From the NCBI GenBank assembly GCA_039908345.1, contig JAMOBD010000002.1, forward strand, positions 1 to 64,000: 64,000 bases of DNA, written 5' to 3'. The translations under genes and the position numbers were made by a program. The notes under the pieces are model-generated. The model did not search any database, was not told where the DNA came from, and saw only the letters and a list, made by a program, of their open reading frames with translations. Positions 17,722 to 26,496 of this stretch are shown here, piece after piece; the first letter of the stretch is position 1, and every line of letters begins with the position of its first letter. This DNA is from Magnetospirillum sp. WYHS-4. GTDB taxonomy: Bacteria; Pseudomonadota; Alphaproteobacteria; Rhodospirillales; GLO-3.

Positions 17722-20700
17722 CTATTTCCCCGGCAGCGGCCCCCCGTCGTCGCGGAAGACCACGTAGAGCGCCGGAATCACCAGCAGGGTAAGCGCCGTC
17801 GACGAAGCCAGGCCGAAGACCATGGAAATCGCCAGGCCCTGGAAGATGGGGTCGGCCAAGATGAAGGCGGCGCCGATCACGGCGGCCAGCGCCGTAAGGA
17901 AAATCGGCTTGAAGCGGATGGCTCCAGCTTCCAGCAGGACCTCGCGCAGCGGCCGGCCATGGTTTTCGGGATGGCGGACGAAGTCGACCAGCAGGATCGA
18001 ATTGCGCACGATGATGCCGGCCAAGGCGATGAAGCCGATCATCGAGGTTGCGGTGAAGGGCGCCCCCAGCAGCCAGTGGCCGAACACGATGCCGATCAGG
18101 GTCAGGGGAACCGGCGTCAGGATGACCAGCGGCAGGCGGAAGCTGCCGAACTGCCCGACCACCAGGAAGTAGATGCCCAGCAGGGCGAAGGCGAACGCGA
18201 TCCCCATGTCGCGGAATGTGACGTAGGTGACCTCCCATTCGCCGTCCCACAGCAAGGTGACCTTCGATTCGTCCAAGGGCTGGCCGGCGAAGCGGATTTC
18301 CGGCGGCCCGCCCGGTCCCCAGTCCAGGGTCTTCAGGACCTCGCCCACCGCCAGCATGCCGTAGAGCGGCGCCTCGAAGCGACCGGCCAGTTCGGCGGTC
18401 ACCACCTCGGCGGCGCGGCCGTTGTGGCGGAACAGGGGATAGGAGGCTCTTTCGCGCTTCAGGCGCACCACGTCGCCCAGTTCCACCACCCGCCCCGAAT
18501 CGCCCGCCTCGCCGGGGGCGGGAACGGGGGTGGCGAGCAGGCGTTCGCCCAGGGCCAGGCCTTCCTTGGGCAGGCGGACGGCGATCTCGACCGGGTTCAC
18601 TCCGCCGCCCCGGTGCGAATAGCCCACCGACACCCCGCCCAGCAGGGCTTGCAGGGTATCGTAGAGCGCCTGTTCCTGCACCCCGTGGAATTCCATGTTC
18701 TCCTGGTCGATTTCCAGGCGCAGGCGTTCCGCCGGCTGGCCCATGAAGTCGTCCACGTCGACCACGAAATCGACCTTGCGGAAGGCGTCCTTCACCTTGC
18801 GGGCGGCGACGCGGCGTACCTCCTCGTCGGGGCCGTAGATCTCGGCCAGCAGGGTCGCCAGCACCGGCGGTCCGGGCGGCACCTCGACCACCTTCAGGAC
18901 GGTGCCTTCCGGCAGATCCAACCCGGCCAACAGGCGACGGACTTCCAGGGCCACCGCGTGGCTCTTGCGGTCGCGGCGGTCCTTGGGCGTCAGGTTGAGC
19001 TGCAAGTCGCCCATCCAGGGCTTGTCGCGCAGGTAGGTATGGCGGATCAGGCCGCTGAAGTTGAAGGGCGAGGCCGTCCCCGCGTAAGCCTGCATGTGCA
19101 CCAGTTCGGGCAGGCCGCGCAGGCGGCCGGCGGCGGCCATCAGGACCCGTTCGGTGTCTTCCAGGCTGGAACCTTCCGGCAGGTCGGCCACCACCTGGAG
19201 TTCCGACTTGTTGTCGAAGGGCAGCAGCTTCACCGTCACGTGCTTGCTGGCGAAGGGCAGCAGCGAGACCAGGGTCAGGCCGGCCACCGCCAGCAGAAAC
19301 GCCAGCGCCCGGCCCCGCCCCACCAGCAGGGGCCCGGCCACCTTCAGATAGAAGCGCCCCAGCGCGCCGATCTCGTGATGGCCTTCCGGCTGCGGCTTGC
19401 GGCCGTCGACGCCGGGCAGGTCGCGGCCCCGGCAGCCGATGCGGCAGAGCAGCCAGGGCGCCAGGATCACCGCCACGAAGAAGGAAAACAGCATGGCCGC
19501 CGATGCGTTGGCCGGAATGGGGCTCATGTAGGGCCCCATCAGGCCGGAAACGAACATCATGGGCAGCAGGGCGGCGACGATGGTGAGCGTCGCGACGATG
19601 GTCGGATTGCCGACCTCGGCCACCGCTTCCACCGTGGAATCGAACAGGCGGACGTTGCCGCCTTCCTTCCAGCGCCGGACGATGTTCTCCACCACCACGA
19701 TGGCGTCGTCGACCAGGATGCCGATGGAGAAGATGAGCGCGAACAGGCTTACCCGGTTCAGCGTGTAGCCCATCAGCCAGGCGGCGAACAGGGTCAGCAG
19801 GATGGTCGTCGGCACCACCACCAGCACTACCAGCCCCTCGCGCCAACTGAGCGCCAGGGTGACGAGGGCGACGATGGACAGGGTGGCCAGAAGCAGGTGG
19901 AACAGCAGTTCGTCCGATTTCTCCTTGGCCGTGTCGCCGTAGTTGCGGGTGACCAGCACTTCGACGCCCGGCGGCACCAGGTGGCCCTGGACGGAGGCCA
20001 GGCGCTGAAGAGCCTCCTTGGCCACCAGCACCGCGTTGGCGCCCTGGCGCTTGGCGATGGCGAGCGTAACGGCGGGCACCGGCCCTTCGTCCTTGCCCAG
20101 ATGCCAGACCCGGTCCTCGCCCGGCTCCGCCCCCACCACAACGGTCGCCACGTCGCGCAGATAGACCGGCCGGCCGTCGCGGGCGGTAATCAGCAGCAGG
20201 CCGATGTCGGGCATGCCTTGCAGAGTCTGCCCGGCCAGCACGGGCAGGCTGCGGCCGCCGTCGCGCAGGTTGCCGACCAGGAAGGAGCGGTTGGCGTTCC
20301 TCACCTTCTCGACCACCTGGTTCAGGGTGACGCCGTAAAGGGACAGGCGTTCCGGGTCCGGCTCGACGCGGATCTGGTCGTGGCGGCCGCCGACGATGAA
20401 GGTCAGGCCGACGTCCTTGACCTTGACCATCTCGTGCAGCAGTTCCTCCGCCACATGATAGAGGCCGTTGTCGGTCCAGCGGTCCGCGTGGCCGGCCTGC
20501 GGCTTGAGCGTCAGGGTGACGATGGGCACGTCGTCGATGCCGCGCCCGACGATCAAGGGTTCCGGGATGCCCATGGGCAGCCGGTTCAGGTTGGCGCGGA
20601 TCTTCTCGTGCACCCGGACCATGGCCCGTTCCTGGCGCGTGCCCACCTGGAAACGGGCGGTGACCAGGACGCGGTCGTCCTCGGACTGGGAATAGACGTG

Positions 20701-20949
20701 CTCCACCTCGCCGATGCCCTTGACGATGTCTTCCAAAGGCTCGGTGACCAGTTCGATGACATCGGCCGCCTTCAGGCCGTCGGCGCGCACCAGGATATCG
20801 ACCATGGGCACGCTGATCTGGGGTTCCTCCTCGCGCGGCAGGGCCAACAGGGCCAGGATGCCGATCGTGATCGCCGTCAACAGGAACAGCGGCGTCAAGG
20901 GCGAGCGGAGCGTGGCGCGGGCGATGGACCCGGAAAGACCCAGTGTCAT
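17722..20949 (-). CDS. RND efflux transporter, inner-membrane subunit
   Basis: A 1075-aa proton-driven pump of the AcrB/HAE superfamily: twelve membrane helices and two large periplasmic loops. In helix 4 the segment GILVDDAIVVVENI supplies the paired Asp of the proton relay. The usual RND phrases LPREEEPQISVP and VSGLMGPYM are present. The substrate is unknown. It follows the adaptor gene by 12 bp. No outer-membrane factor is encoded nearby, so it must borrow one. The upstream divergent DUF2892 gene and shared palindrome point to regulated expression. Confidence 0.92.
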   Translation of the reverse strand: MTLGLSGSIARATLRSPLTPLFLLTAITIGILALLALPREEEPQISVPMVDILVRADGLKAADVIELVTEPLEDIVKGIGEVEHVYSQSEDDRVLVTARFQVGTRQERAMVRVHEKIRANLNRLPMGIPEPLIVGRGIDDVPIVTLTLKPQAGHADRWTDNGLYHVAEELLHEMVKVKDVGLTFIVGGRHDQIRVEPDPERLSLYGVTLNQVVEKVRNANRSFLVGNLRDGGRSLPVLAGQTLQGMPDIGLLLITARDGRPVYLRDVATVVVGAEPGEDRVWHLGKDEGPVPAVTLAIAKRQGANAVLVAKEALQRLASVQGHLVPPGVEVLVTRNYGDTAKEKSDELLFHLLLATLSIVALVTLALSWREGLVVLVVVPTTILLTLFAAWLMGYTLNRVSLFALIFSIGILVDDAIVVVENIVRRWKEGGNVRLFDSTVEAVAEVGNPTIVATLTIVAALLPMMFVSGLMGPYMSPIPANASAAMLFSFFVAVILAPWLLCRIGCRGRDLPGVDGRKPQPEGHHEIGALGRFYLKVAGPLLVGRGRALAFLLAVAGLTLVSLLPFASKHVTVKLLPFDNKSELQVVADLPEGSSLEDTERVLMAAAGRLRGLPELVHMQAYAGTASPFNFSGLIRHTYLRDKPWMGDLQLNLTPKDRRDRKSHAVALEVRRLLAGLDLPEGTVLKVVEVPPGPPVLATLLAEIYGPDEEVRRVAARKVKDAFRKVDFVVDVDDFMGQPAERLRLEIDQENMEFHGVQEQALYDTLQALLGGVSVGYSHRGGGVNPVEIAVRLPKEGLALGERLLATPVPAPGEAGDSGRVVELGDVVRLKRERASYPLFRHNGRAAEVVTAELAGRFEAPLYGMLAVGEVLKTLDWGPGGPPEIRFAGQPLDESKVTLLWDGEWEVTYVTFRDMGIAFAFALLGIYFLVVGQFGSFRLPLVILTPVPLTLIGIVFGHWLLGAPFTATSMIGFIALAGIIVRNSILLVDFVRHPENHGRPLREVLLEAGAIRFKPIFLTALAAVIGAAFILADPIFQGLAISMVFGLASSTALTLLVIPALYVVFRDDGGPLPGK

Positions 20950-20961
20950 GGCGTCCCGCCC

Positions 20962-21993
20962 CTACCGGGTCCCGGCTGCCAGGACGTCGCCGTCCTTCAG
21001 GCCGGAAAGGATTTCAAGGCCGCCGTCCAGCATGCGGCCGGGCTGGACCACCGCCTCGCGGCCGTCCTTCAGGCGCACGAAGCTGACGCCGTAGCGCTGG
21101 AAGACATAGGCGGGCGGCACCAGGATGGCTTCGCGTTCCCCGGCGGACACGAAGACCTGCACCCGCTCGCCGACGAAGAAGTCGCCCAGGTCGGGAACGG
21201 TCACGTCGGCCACCACGCGGCCCTGGCGGATTTCCGGATAGACCTGCCGCACCAGGCCGGACTTGCGGGGCTCCCCCCCGTCGGCGGCGGTGGCGCCCAG
21301 GCCGCGTTCGCCCACCAGGACGGTATCTCCCATCTTGACGAAGCGGGCATGGCGTTCCGGCAACTGGACGCGCAGGATGTAGGTGTTGGCGGCGATGGTT
21401 GCCACGGTTTCGCCCGGCATGACCACGGAATTCCGCGAGACGGGCACCCGGATCACCCGGCCGGGCGCCGGTGCGAGGATGGCGCCTTCGTCCTTCTGTT
21501 CCTCGATGACCTTGCGCTCGGCGCGTAGCGCGGCGAGGTTGCGGGTCGTCACCTCGAACTTGCTCTGCGCCTCGTCCAGGCGGGCCTGCGGAATGGTACC
21601 CGAGGCCTTCAACTCACGCGCCCGCGCCAGGGCCGTCTCGGCTAGGTGGCGTTCGGATTCCAGGGAGGTACCCCGGGCCTCCAAAGCATCCATGCGCAGC
21701 TTCAGCTTGGCGTCGATGACCCGCGCCAGCGGCTGCCCGGCCTCCACTTGGCTGCCCTCGTCGATCAGCAACTCGGACAGCACCCCCTCGATCCGGCTGC
21801 GCGCCGCCACCATGTCCACGCTTTCCACCGTCGCCATCACGGCCTTCAGGTCCTGGACCGTGCGCCTGGCGACCGGCCATTCGTCGGCCGCCTTCACCCG
21901 GGCTACGGCGAACACCGCCCCGCCCACCAGGACGAGAACGGCCACCGCGACCTTGAGGATCAGCAGCTTGAGATGGTAAGGCAGGTTCTTCAT
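20962..21993 (-). CDS. RND efflux periplasmic adaptor (HlyD/AcrA type)
   Basis: 343 aa from ATG 21993, chosen because AAGGGG lies 5 nt upstream and the membrane anchor starts there (LLILKVAVAVLVLVGGAVFA). Lipoyl halves (SRIEGVLSELLIDEGSQVEAG and APAPGRVIRVPVSRNSVV) flank an alpha-hairpin. The C-terminal barrel ends with LEILSGLKDGDVLAAG, typical of MFP subunits. First gene of a two-gene operon with the RND pump. Its promoter region holds the 22-bp palindrome described separately. Confidence 0.9.
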   Translation of the reverse strand: MKNLPYHLKLLILKVAVAVLVLVGGAVFAVARVKAADEWPVARRTVQDLKAVMATVESVDMVAARSRIEGVLSELLIDEGSQVEAGQPLARVIDAKLKLRMDALEARGTSLESERHLAETALARARELKASGTIPQARLDEAQSKFEVTTRNLAALRAERKVIEEQKDEGAILAPAPGRVIRVPVSRNSVVMPGETVATIAANTYILRVQLPERHARFVKMGDTVLVGERGLGATAADGGEPRKSGLVRQVYPEIRQGRVVADVTVPDLGDFFVGERVQVFVSAGEREAILVPPAYVFQRYGVSFVRLKDGREAVVQPGRMLDGGLEILSGLKDGDVLAAGTR

Positions 21994-22024
21994 GATGGCC
22001 CCTTGACGGAACATTAGGGTGCGC

Positions 22025-22046
22025 TAAATTAGGCTAGACTAATGTA
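22025..22046. promoter_or_regulatory. 22-bp palindromic operator candidate
   Basis: The sequence reads TAnATTAGnCTAGnCTAATnTA, with complementary arms and a mismatch at every sixth position. It lies 32 bp before the adaptor start (minus strand) and 74 bp before the DUF2892 start (plus strand), so one dimeric repressor could control both. Regular spacing and AT-rich arms fit winged-helix regulators such as the ArsR family. No regulator gene is adjacent. Confidence 0.55.
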
Positions 22047-22119
22047 ATAGGTCTCGCCCGGTTTGCCCAGGGGGACCTGCTCAAAAACCCGTGAATTGAT
22101 GATAGGACAGGAGAAACGG

Positions 22120-22323
22120 ATGTCCATCGATCGTTTGGTGATGGCCTTCGCCGGCATCGCCATCCTGCTCAGCGTCGCGCTGTCGCAGTTGCACCATGTC
22201 TACTGGCTAGGCTTCACGGCCTTCGTGGGCCTGAACCTCTTCCAGGCCGCCTTCACCGGCTTCTGCCCGCTGGCCAAGATCCTCAAGAAGCTGGGCTTCA
22301 AGGAAGGCCCGGCGTTCTGCTGA
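22120..22323 (+). CDS. DUF2892 small membrane protein (YgaP-like membrane domain)
   Basis: 67 aa with two membrane helices ([18 protein letters not shown] and [18 protein letters not shown]), followed by [14 protein letters not shown], the signature of DUF2892 and of the membrane part of the rhodanese YgaP. The conserved Cys in GFCP and the final Cys may matter for sulfur chemistry. The start was chosen for the ACAGGAGA ribosome site 6 nt upstream. It is divergent from the RND operon and shares the palindromic operator. In other proteobacteria such proteins are often sulfide- or thiol-responsive; that role is inferred here. Confidence 0.85.
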   Translation: MSIDRLVMAFAGIAILLSVALSQLHHVYWLGFTAFVGLNLFQAAFTGFCPLAKILKKLGFKEGPAFC

Positions 22324-22330
22324 CCGCCCG

Positions 22331-23218
22331 CTAGAGCGCGTTGACATTCAGCGGGTCCAGATAAAGGCACTGACCAGGGAGAGGATGGACAGGAAGGCCC
22401 TTGGGGTCTGTTCGTAGCGGGTAGCGATGCGTCGGAAGTGCTTGATTTTGAGTAAGAACCGCTCGACGAGGTTGCGCTCGCAATAGAGGGCGTAGTCGCA
22501 GGGAACCTGGGGCGAGGTCTTTCTGGGCGGGATGACCGGAACGGCCTCCTGGGCTCGGATGGCGTCGCGGAAATCGGCGGAATCGTAGCCCTTGTCGCCG
22601 AGAACGTATCCAGCGGGAAGATCGACGATCAGGGGCTTGGCCTGGGTGAAGTCGCTGACCTGCCCCGGCACCCACTCGTGCGTCGAGCCGTCCTGGTGCA
22701 GCATCATGCCGGGCAGGGCGCGCCGCTCCCGCTTGCGCCGGTGCGCCCCGCGCCGGGAAGCCTTGGCCTTGCGGCCCTGGGCCTGGAGCGCCAGCCGCGT
22801 CCAGTTGTAGCTGTGCGGAAATCCGTGCTCCGCCACCAGCTTCTCGTGGAAATGCTTGACTGTGAAATCCCAATACCGCGTGTCGTACAACTCCAGCATC
22901 CCCATCACCCGGTCCACCGGAACTCGACGGGCCGATATCTTGCCCAGCCGGCCGTCAAGAAGGCCTTCCGCCCCCTCCGCCTCGTACCGGTCCCGCCAGC
23001 GCCGGAACGTCCGCTCGCTCATCCCCAGAACCTCCGCCGCCTCCGCCTGACGCAACTCCCGCCGCTCCACGCGGCCGTAAATCTCCGCGAACTTCATTCG
23101 CCGTATCCCTTGCAACACCTCCGTCCGTCTCATCGCCGGCCCCCTTCCTTGGACGGCCGACTTAAACCGGACAGATCACGTGTTACCTACGGCGGTCATA
23201 TCATCTGTTAGCGACACA
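22331..23218 (-). mobile_element. composite IS remnant: ISNCY-type left part fused to IS5-type right part
   Basis: The block between the DUF2892 gene and the DGQHR gene. Its right edge carries two similar motifs, TAACAGATGATATGACC and TAACACGTGATCTGTCC (minus strand), that look like transposase-binding repeats of an ISNCY-type element. Its left edge (CTAGAGCGCGTTGACATTC) looks like an IS5-group end. No matching terminal inverted repeats bound the whole, so it is probably not mobile as a unit. Edges are approximate. Confidence 0.6.
22348..23133 (-). CDS. chimeric transposase: ISNCY N-terminus, IS5 C-terminus
   Basis: An uninterrupted 261-aa frame of two unrelated parts. Residues 1 to about 152 match ISNCY-type transposases: helix-turn-helix AEAAEVLGMSERTFRRWRDR, then FTVKHFHEKLVAEHG and LPGMMLHQDGS. 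From about 155 it becomes the end of an IS5-group transposase: GQVSDFTQAKPLIVDLPAGY, GDKGYDS, PPRK, and the Y-R-K-type ending ERNLVERFLLKIKHFRRIA. The join falls near WVPGQ, a dipeptide shared by both. Each part lacks the other's catalytic residues, so activity is unlikely. The frame is intact, so the fusion could be recent or could yield a stable protein. Confidence 0.75.
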   Translation of the reverse strand: MRRTEVLQGIRRMKFAEIYGRVERRELRQAEAAEVLGMSERTFRRWRDRYEAEGAEGLLDGRLGKISARRVPVDRVMGMLELYDTRYWDFTVKHFHEKLVAEHGFPHSYNWTRLALQAQGRKAKASRRGAHRRKRERRALPGMMLHQDGSTHEWVPGQVSDFTQAKPLIVDLPAGYVLGDKGYDSADFRDAIRAQEAVPVIPPRKTSPQVPCDYALYCERNLVERFLLKIKHFRRIATRYEQTPRAFLSILSLVSAFIWTR

Positions 23219-23294
23219 GGTCATTATCGACGGTTGCGATCCAAACACTGGCCTTGTAATATTGATCGAAAGACATGGAGGGGGGGGGCGTAGG

Positions 23295-25607
23295 ATGCAT
23301 ATCTCAAACAACAAGACCAAACAGGAATTCCTAACCCCGCCACCGAGTGACGCGCACACGCTCAAGAGTGAATTCAACGAGCGGCGCAAGGAGTTCCAGG
23401 AGAAGCGCATCCCCATTGGCGAAATTGAGGGATACCTTGAGAAAGGTTGGCACCTGCAAAAACAAGATGCCAAGCATGCCAAGGTGAAGCGTCGCAAGCC
23501 AATCGATGAAAGACTGGAGAACCGCTTCTGGTGTTCAATGTATCGCCTTGGATACAATGAGCTTAATTCGGGCAGAAGCTACAACATACTCGTCTCTAAG
23601 TCTGGAGAGCCGCCAATCTACAAGCAGATTGACGTGTTTGCGAAGGATGACGAGACAGTCATTGTGGCCGAGTGCAAGTCTTGCGAGACCCCAAAGCGCC
23701 GGAACCTCAACAAGGATCTGGATCAGTTCATTGCACTCAAAGGCCCAATTGCCACCACCATCAAGCGGCATTACGGAGCGGGGTTCAAGCCGAAGATTCT
23801 TTGGTTCTTCGTGACGGAGAATGTGATCTGGTCAAAGCCGGACATCGAAAGGGCGCGTCAGAACCGTATCCATGTTATGCGCGAAAGTGAGTACCGCTAC
23901 TTCAGCCAAATCATTGACCACCTGGGCTCGGCAGCAAGGCCACAGTTCCTTGCTGAGTATCTCGGCGGCGTACCCGTTCCTGAGATGGAAAACAGGACTA
24001 CTCCCGCCATTCGCGGCACTCTAGGCGGCAATAAGTTTTATGCATTTGTTGCTACCCCGGAGCAGTTGCTCAAGATCGCCTTCGTGAACCATCGAGCGCT
24101 CAATGACCCGGATGGCGCACCCACGTACCAACGCCTTATACTCAAGAATAGGCTTAAACAGATCTCACGGTATCTTGGAGGCGGCGGTTTCTTTCCCAAC
24201 AGCATCCTCATGAACTTCAAGGATCGTATGCGCTTCGACCCTATGGCGAACCCTGGAGATTGGCCCGTACAGTTCGGAATGCTTTATCTCCCGAACAAGT
24301 ACAAGTCGGCATGGATAGTTGACGGCCAGCATCGTTTGTATGCCTTCAGCGAGCTAGAGGAGCAACGCAAGAAGGAACACCTGATTGTCGTGGCCTTCGA
24401 GAAGTTGCCTGAGGCGAAGGAGGCCAACCTGTTCGTGACAATCAACCACGAACAGAAGCGCGTACCCAAGAACTTGCTCGATGAGCTGGAGGGCGAGCTC
24501 AAGTGGGGCTCGGATATCCCCAAAGAGAGAATTGGAGCCATAGCTTCCCGCTTGGTCGCACTTGTGAACAGTGACAACTCCAGTCCGTTCTATCAGCGCG
24601 TAGCCACTCCCGGTATCAAGCAAACCGATGAGGTGCCGCTCACCGTTCCGGAGTTTAAGATCGGGCTCCTGGCCACCGACCTTCTCGGATCTGAGATCCT
24701 CAGAGGAAAGCAGTACAAGCATGGTCCGCTTTGCGGTGAGGATGACAAGGCAACCCTGGACAAAGCGGCAGACGCTCTGAATGGGTACTTTGGCCTGCTT
24801 TACGAAGCACACCCTGATCGGTGGCAGAAGGGCAAGCAGGGATACTTGTGCTCAAACATCTCGGTGGGTGGGCACATTCGGCTACTCAGCGCACTGATCA
24901 ACTACGTACAGGAAAAAACCAAGCAAAATCCCTTGCAGCTTGAGGGCATGGAACTGGTCGATCAGCTCAGGCCATACCTTCAGCCTGTTCTCGACTACAT
25001 TGCCAACGCGACTGACGAAGAATACGGCAACCGCTTCAAGCCGAAATTCGGTTCTGGCGGCGCGGTCGAGCACTACTATAAGCTATGCGAGTCAGTTGCG
25101 TCAGAAACGAAGGACTTTGAGCCAAGCGGTTTCTCTGAATGGCGGCGGAAAGCGAGTGAAGATGACACGAAGTTTGCCGACGACGCCGTGAAGCGACTTC
25201 AGAAACTAATCCATGACGTCGCCATTTCCATCCTCAGGAAGGCGCATGGGGACAAGTATCTTGAATCTTCTGTTGCCAACGACCAGATAATGATAAAGGC
25301 CTACGCTCGACAGCTAGAGGCTAAAAAGAAAGGAGAAGATAACGATATCGATGTCTATTTTGATCTTCTCGAGTTCAAAGAAATAATTGAGCACAAGAAT
25401 AACTGGCCGATCTTCAAGGAAGTATTTGACATCGAGATGCCGGGCGACAAGGGGCACGCAAAGAACCTCCGCTGGCTCGTGGAGTTGAACACCGCTCGGC
25501 GTGTGAGTGCACATCCTGCAGGAAACCGGAACTACAAGCCGGAGGACGTAACGTTTCTTCGTTGGCTTGACGGAGAGTTGCGTGCACGTGCGGGGGCACA
25601 GGCATGA
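23295..25607 (+). CDS. PD-(D/E)XK-like / DGQHR / HEPN-like fusion protein, probable defence effector
   Basis: 770 aa, clearly lower in GC than its surroundings. Around residues 105-130 the pattern KQIDVF...IVAECKS (Asp113, Glu126, Lys128) fits a PD-(D/E)XK nuclease core. The middle (about 240-480) is a DGQHR domain: IVDGQHRLYAF (343-347) and FVTINHEQKRVPKNLLDEL, as in DndB and related DNA-modification regulators. The last 70 residues contain WPIFKEVF...LRWLVELN..ARRVSAH (R735 to H740), like the Rx4H motif of HEPN RNase domains. The ATG was chosen over an upstream TTG because a GGAGG tract precedes it. The stop overlaps the methylase start (ATGA), so the two are coupled. Function is inferred from domains only. 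Confidence 0.8.
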   Translation: MHISNNKTKQEFLTPPPSDAHTLKSEFNERRKEFQEKRIPIGEIEGYLEKGWHLQKQDAKHAKVKRRKPIDERLENRFWCSMYRLGYNELNSGRSYNILVSKSGEPPIYKQIDVFAKDDETVIVAECKSCETPKRRNLNKDLDQFIALKGPIATTIKRHYGAGFKPKILWFFVTENVIWSKPDIERARQNRIHVMRESEYRYFSQIIDHLGSAARPQFLAEYLGGVPVPEMENRTTPAIRGTLGGNKFYAFVATPEQLLKIAFVNHRALNDPDGAPTYQRLILKNRLKQISRYLGGGGFFPNSILMNFKDRMRFDPMANPGDWPVQFGMLYLPNKYKSAWIVDGQHRLYAFSELEEQRKKEHLIVVAFEKLPEAKEANLFVTINHEQKRVPKNLLDELEGELKWGSDIPKERIGAIASRLVALVNSDNSSPFYQRVATPGIKQTDEVPLTVPEFKIGLLATDLLGSEILRGKQYKHGPLCGEDDKATLDKAADALNGYFGLLYEAHPDRWQKGKQGYLCSNISVGGHIRLLSALINYVQEKTKQNPLQLEGMELVDQLRPYLQPVLDYIANATDEEYGNRFKPKFGSGGAVEHYYKLCESVASETKDFEPSGFSEWRRKASEDDTKFADDAVKRLQKLIHDVAISILRKAHGDKYLESSVANDQIMIKAYARQLEAKKKGEDNDIDVYFDLLEFKEIIEHKNNWPIFKEVFDIEMPGDKGHAKNLRWLVELNTARRVSAHPAGNRNYKPEDVTFLRWLDGELRARAGAQA

Positions 25608-26473
25608 TCTCACAGCCGTCCGGAATCGTCATACCCTTCCTGAAGTGGGCCGGTGGGAAAAGGTGGTTCTGTGAGCACCACCCGGGCCTCTTGCCGAAGT
25701 TTTCCGGAAGGTACATTGAACCGTTTGCGGGGAGCGCAGCCCTCTTCTTCTCCGTGAAGCCGGATCGCGCATTGCTCACTGATTTGAATGCTGAACTCGT
25801 AATCACTTACCGCGCCGTACGTGATGAGCCAAGAAAGGTTCGCGAGTTGCTGGAACTTCATCACCGCCAACATAGCAGGGAGCACTACTACAACACTCGC
25901 TCCGCAAAACCCATTAATCCAACGGAACTAGCCGCGTGGTTCATCTATCTCAATCGCACCTGTTGGAACGGCCTCTATCGGGTTAACCTTAAGAACGAGT
26001 TCAATGTACCTATTGGCACCAAGACTAAGGTCGTTCTCGATACGGATAACTTTGATGCCGTCTCAAACGCACTGAAGCGCGCAGATATCTGGCAGTCCGA
26101 CTTTGAGAACACTATCGACATCTCTGGCGATGGAGACTTCGTGTTCGTTGACCCGCCATACACCGTTAAACACAACCTTAACGGTTTCATCAAATACAAC
26201 GACAAGATATTCTCGTGGGCCGACCAAGTGCGCCTGCGCGACGCCATTGCTAGAGCGACCGAGCGTGGTGCGCTGGTTATGGTGCTAAACGCAAACCATC
26301 AGTCCATCCGTGAACTATATGCGGACCTTGGCGTTCAGCAGCCGCTAACCCGTGCTAGCGTTTTAGCAGCGGATGCCACGTGCCGATCTCGGGTAGAGGA
26401 ACTTGTCGTGCGGTGTTGGCATCAGCTGCCTGAAACCTCGCCCTCGGTTATGGCAGTGAATGCTCATTCATGA
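25604..26473 (+). CDS. DNA adenine methylase, Dam/D12 class
   Basis: 289 aa, an N6-adenine methyltransferase of the D12 group. The SAM-binding N-terminus reads FLKWAGGKRWF, the second SAM motif IEPFAGSAALFF, and the catalytic DPPY is in FVFVDPPYTV. The size and motif order match Dam. The recognition site cannot be predicted. Translationally coupled to the upstream nuclease/DGQHR protein and equally low in GC; the pair was probably acquired together, with this enzyme marking self DNA. It ends 26 bp before a strong terminator hairpin shared with the tRNA genes. Confidence 0.92.
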   Translation: MISQPSGIVIPFLKWAGGKRWFCEHHPGLLPKFSGRYIEPFAGSAALFFSVKPDRALLTDLNAELVITYRAVRDEPRKVRELLELHHRQHSREHYYNTRSAKPINPTELAAWFIYLNRTCWNGLYRVNLKNEFNVPIGTKTKVVLDTDNFDAVSNALKRADIWQSDFENTIDISGDGDFVFVDPPYTVKHNLNGFIKYNDKIFSWADQVRLRDAIARATERGALVMVLNANHQSIRELYADLGVQQPLTRASVLAADATCRSRVEELVVRCWHQLPETSPSVMAVNAHS

Positions 26474-26496
26474 CGAGAACCGACATTCCTACAGCA

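Noticed and set aside
17959-21528. A 1189-codon plus-strand frame rich in His, Gln, Asp and Gly
   Set aside because: Mirror of the RND pump and adaptor on the minus strand. The composition is typical of antisense frames in high-GC DNA and no motif is present.
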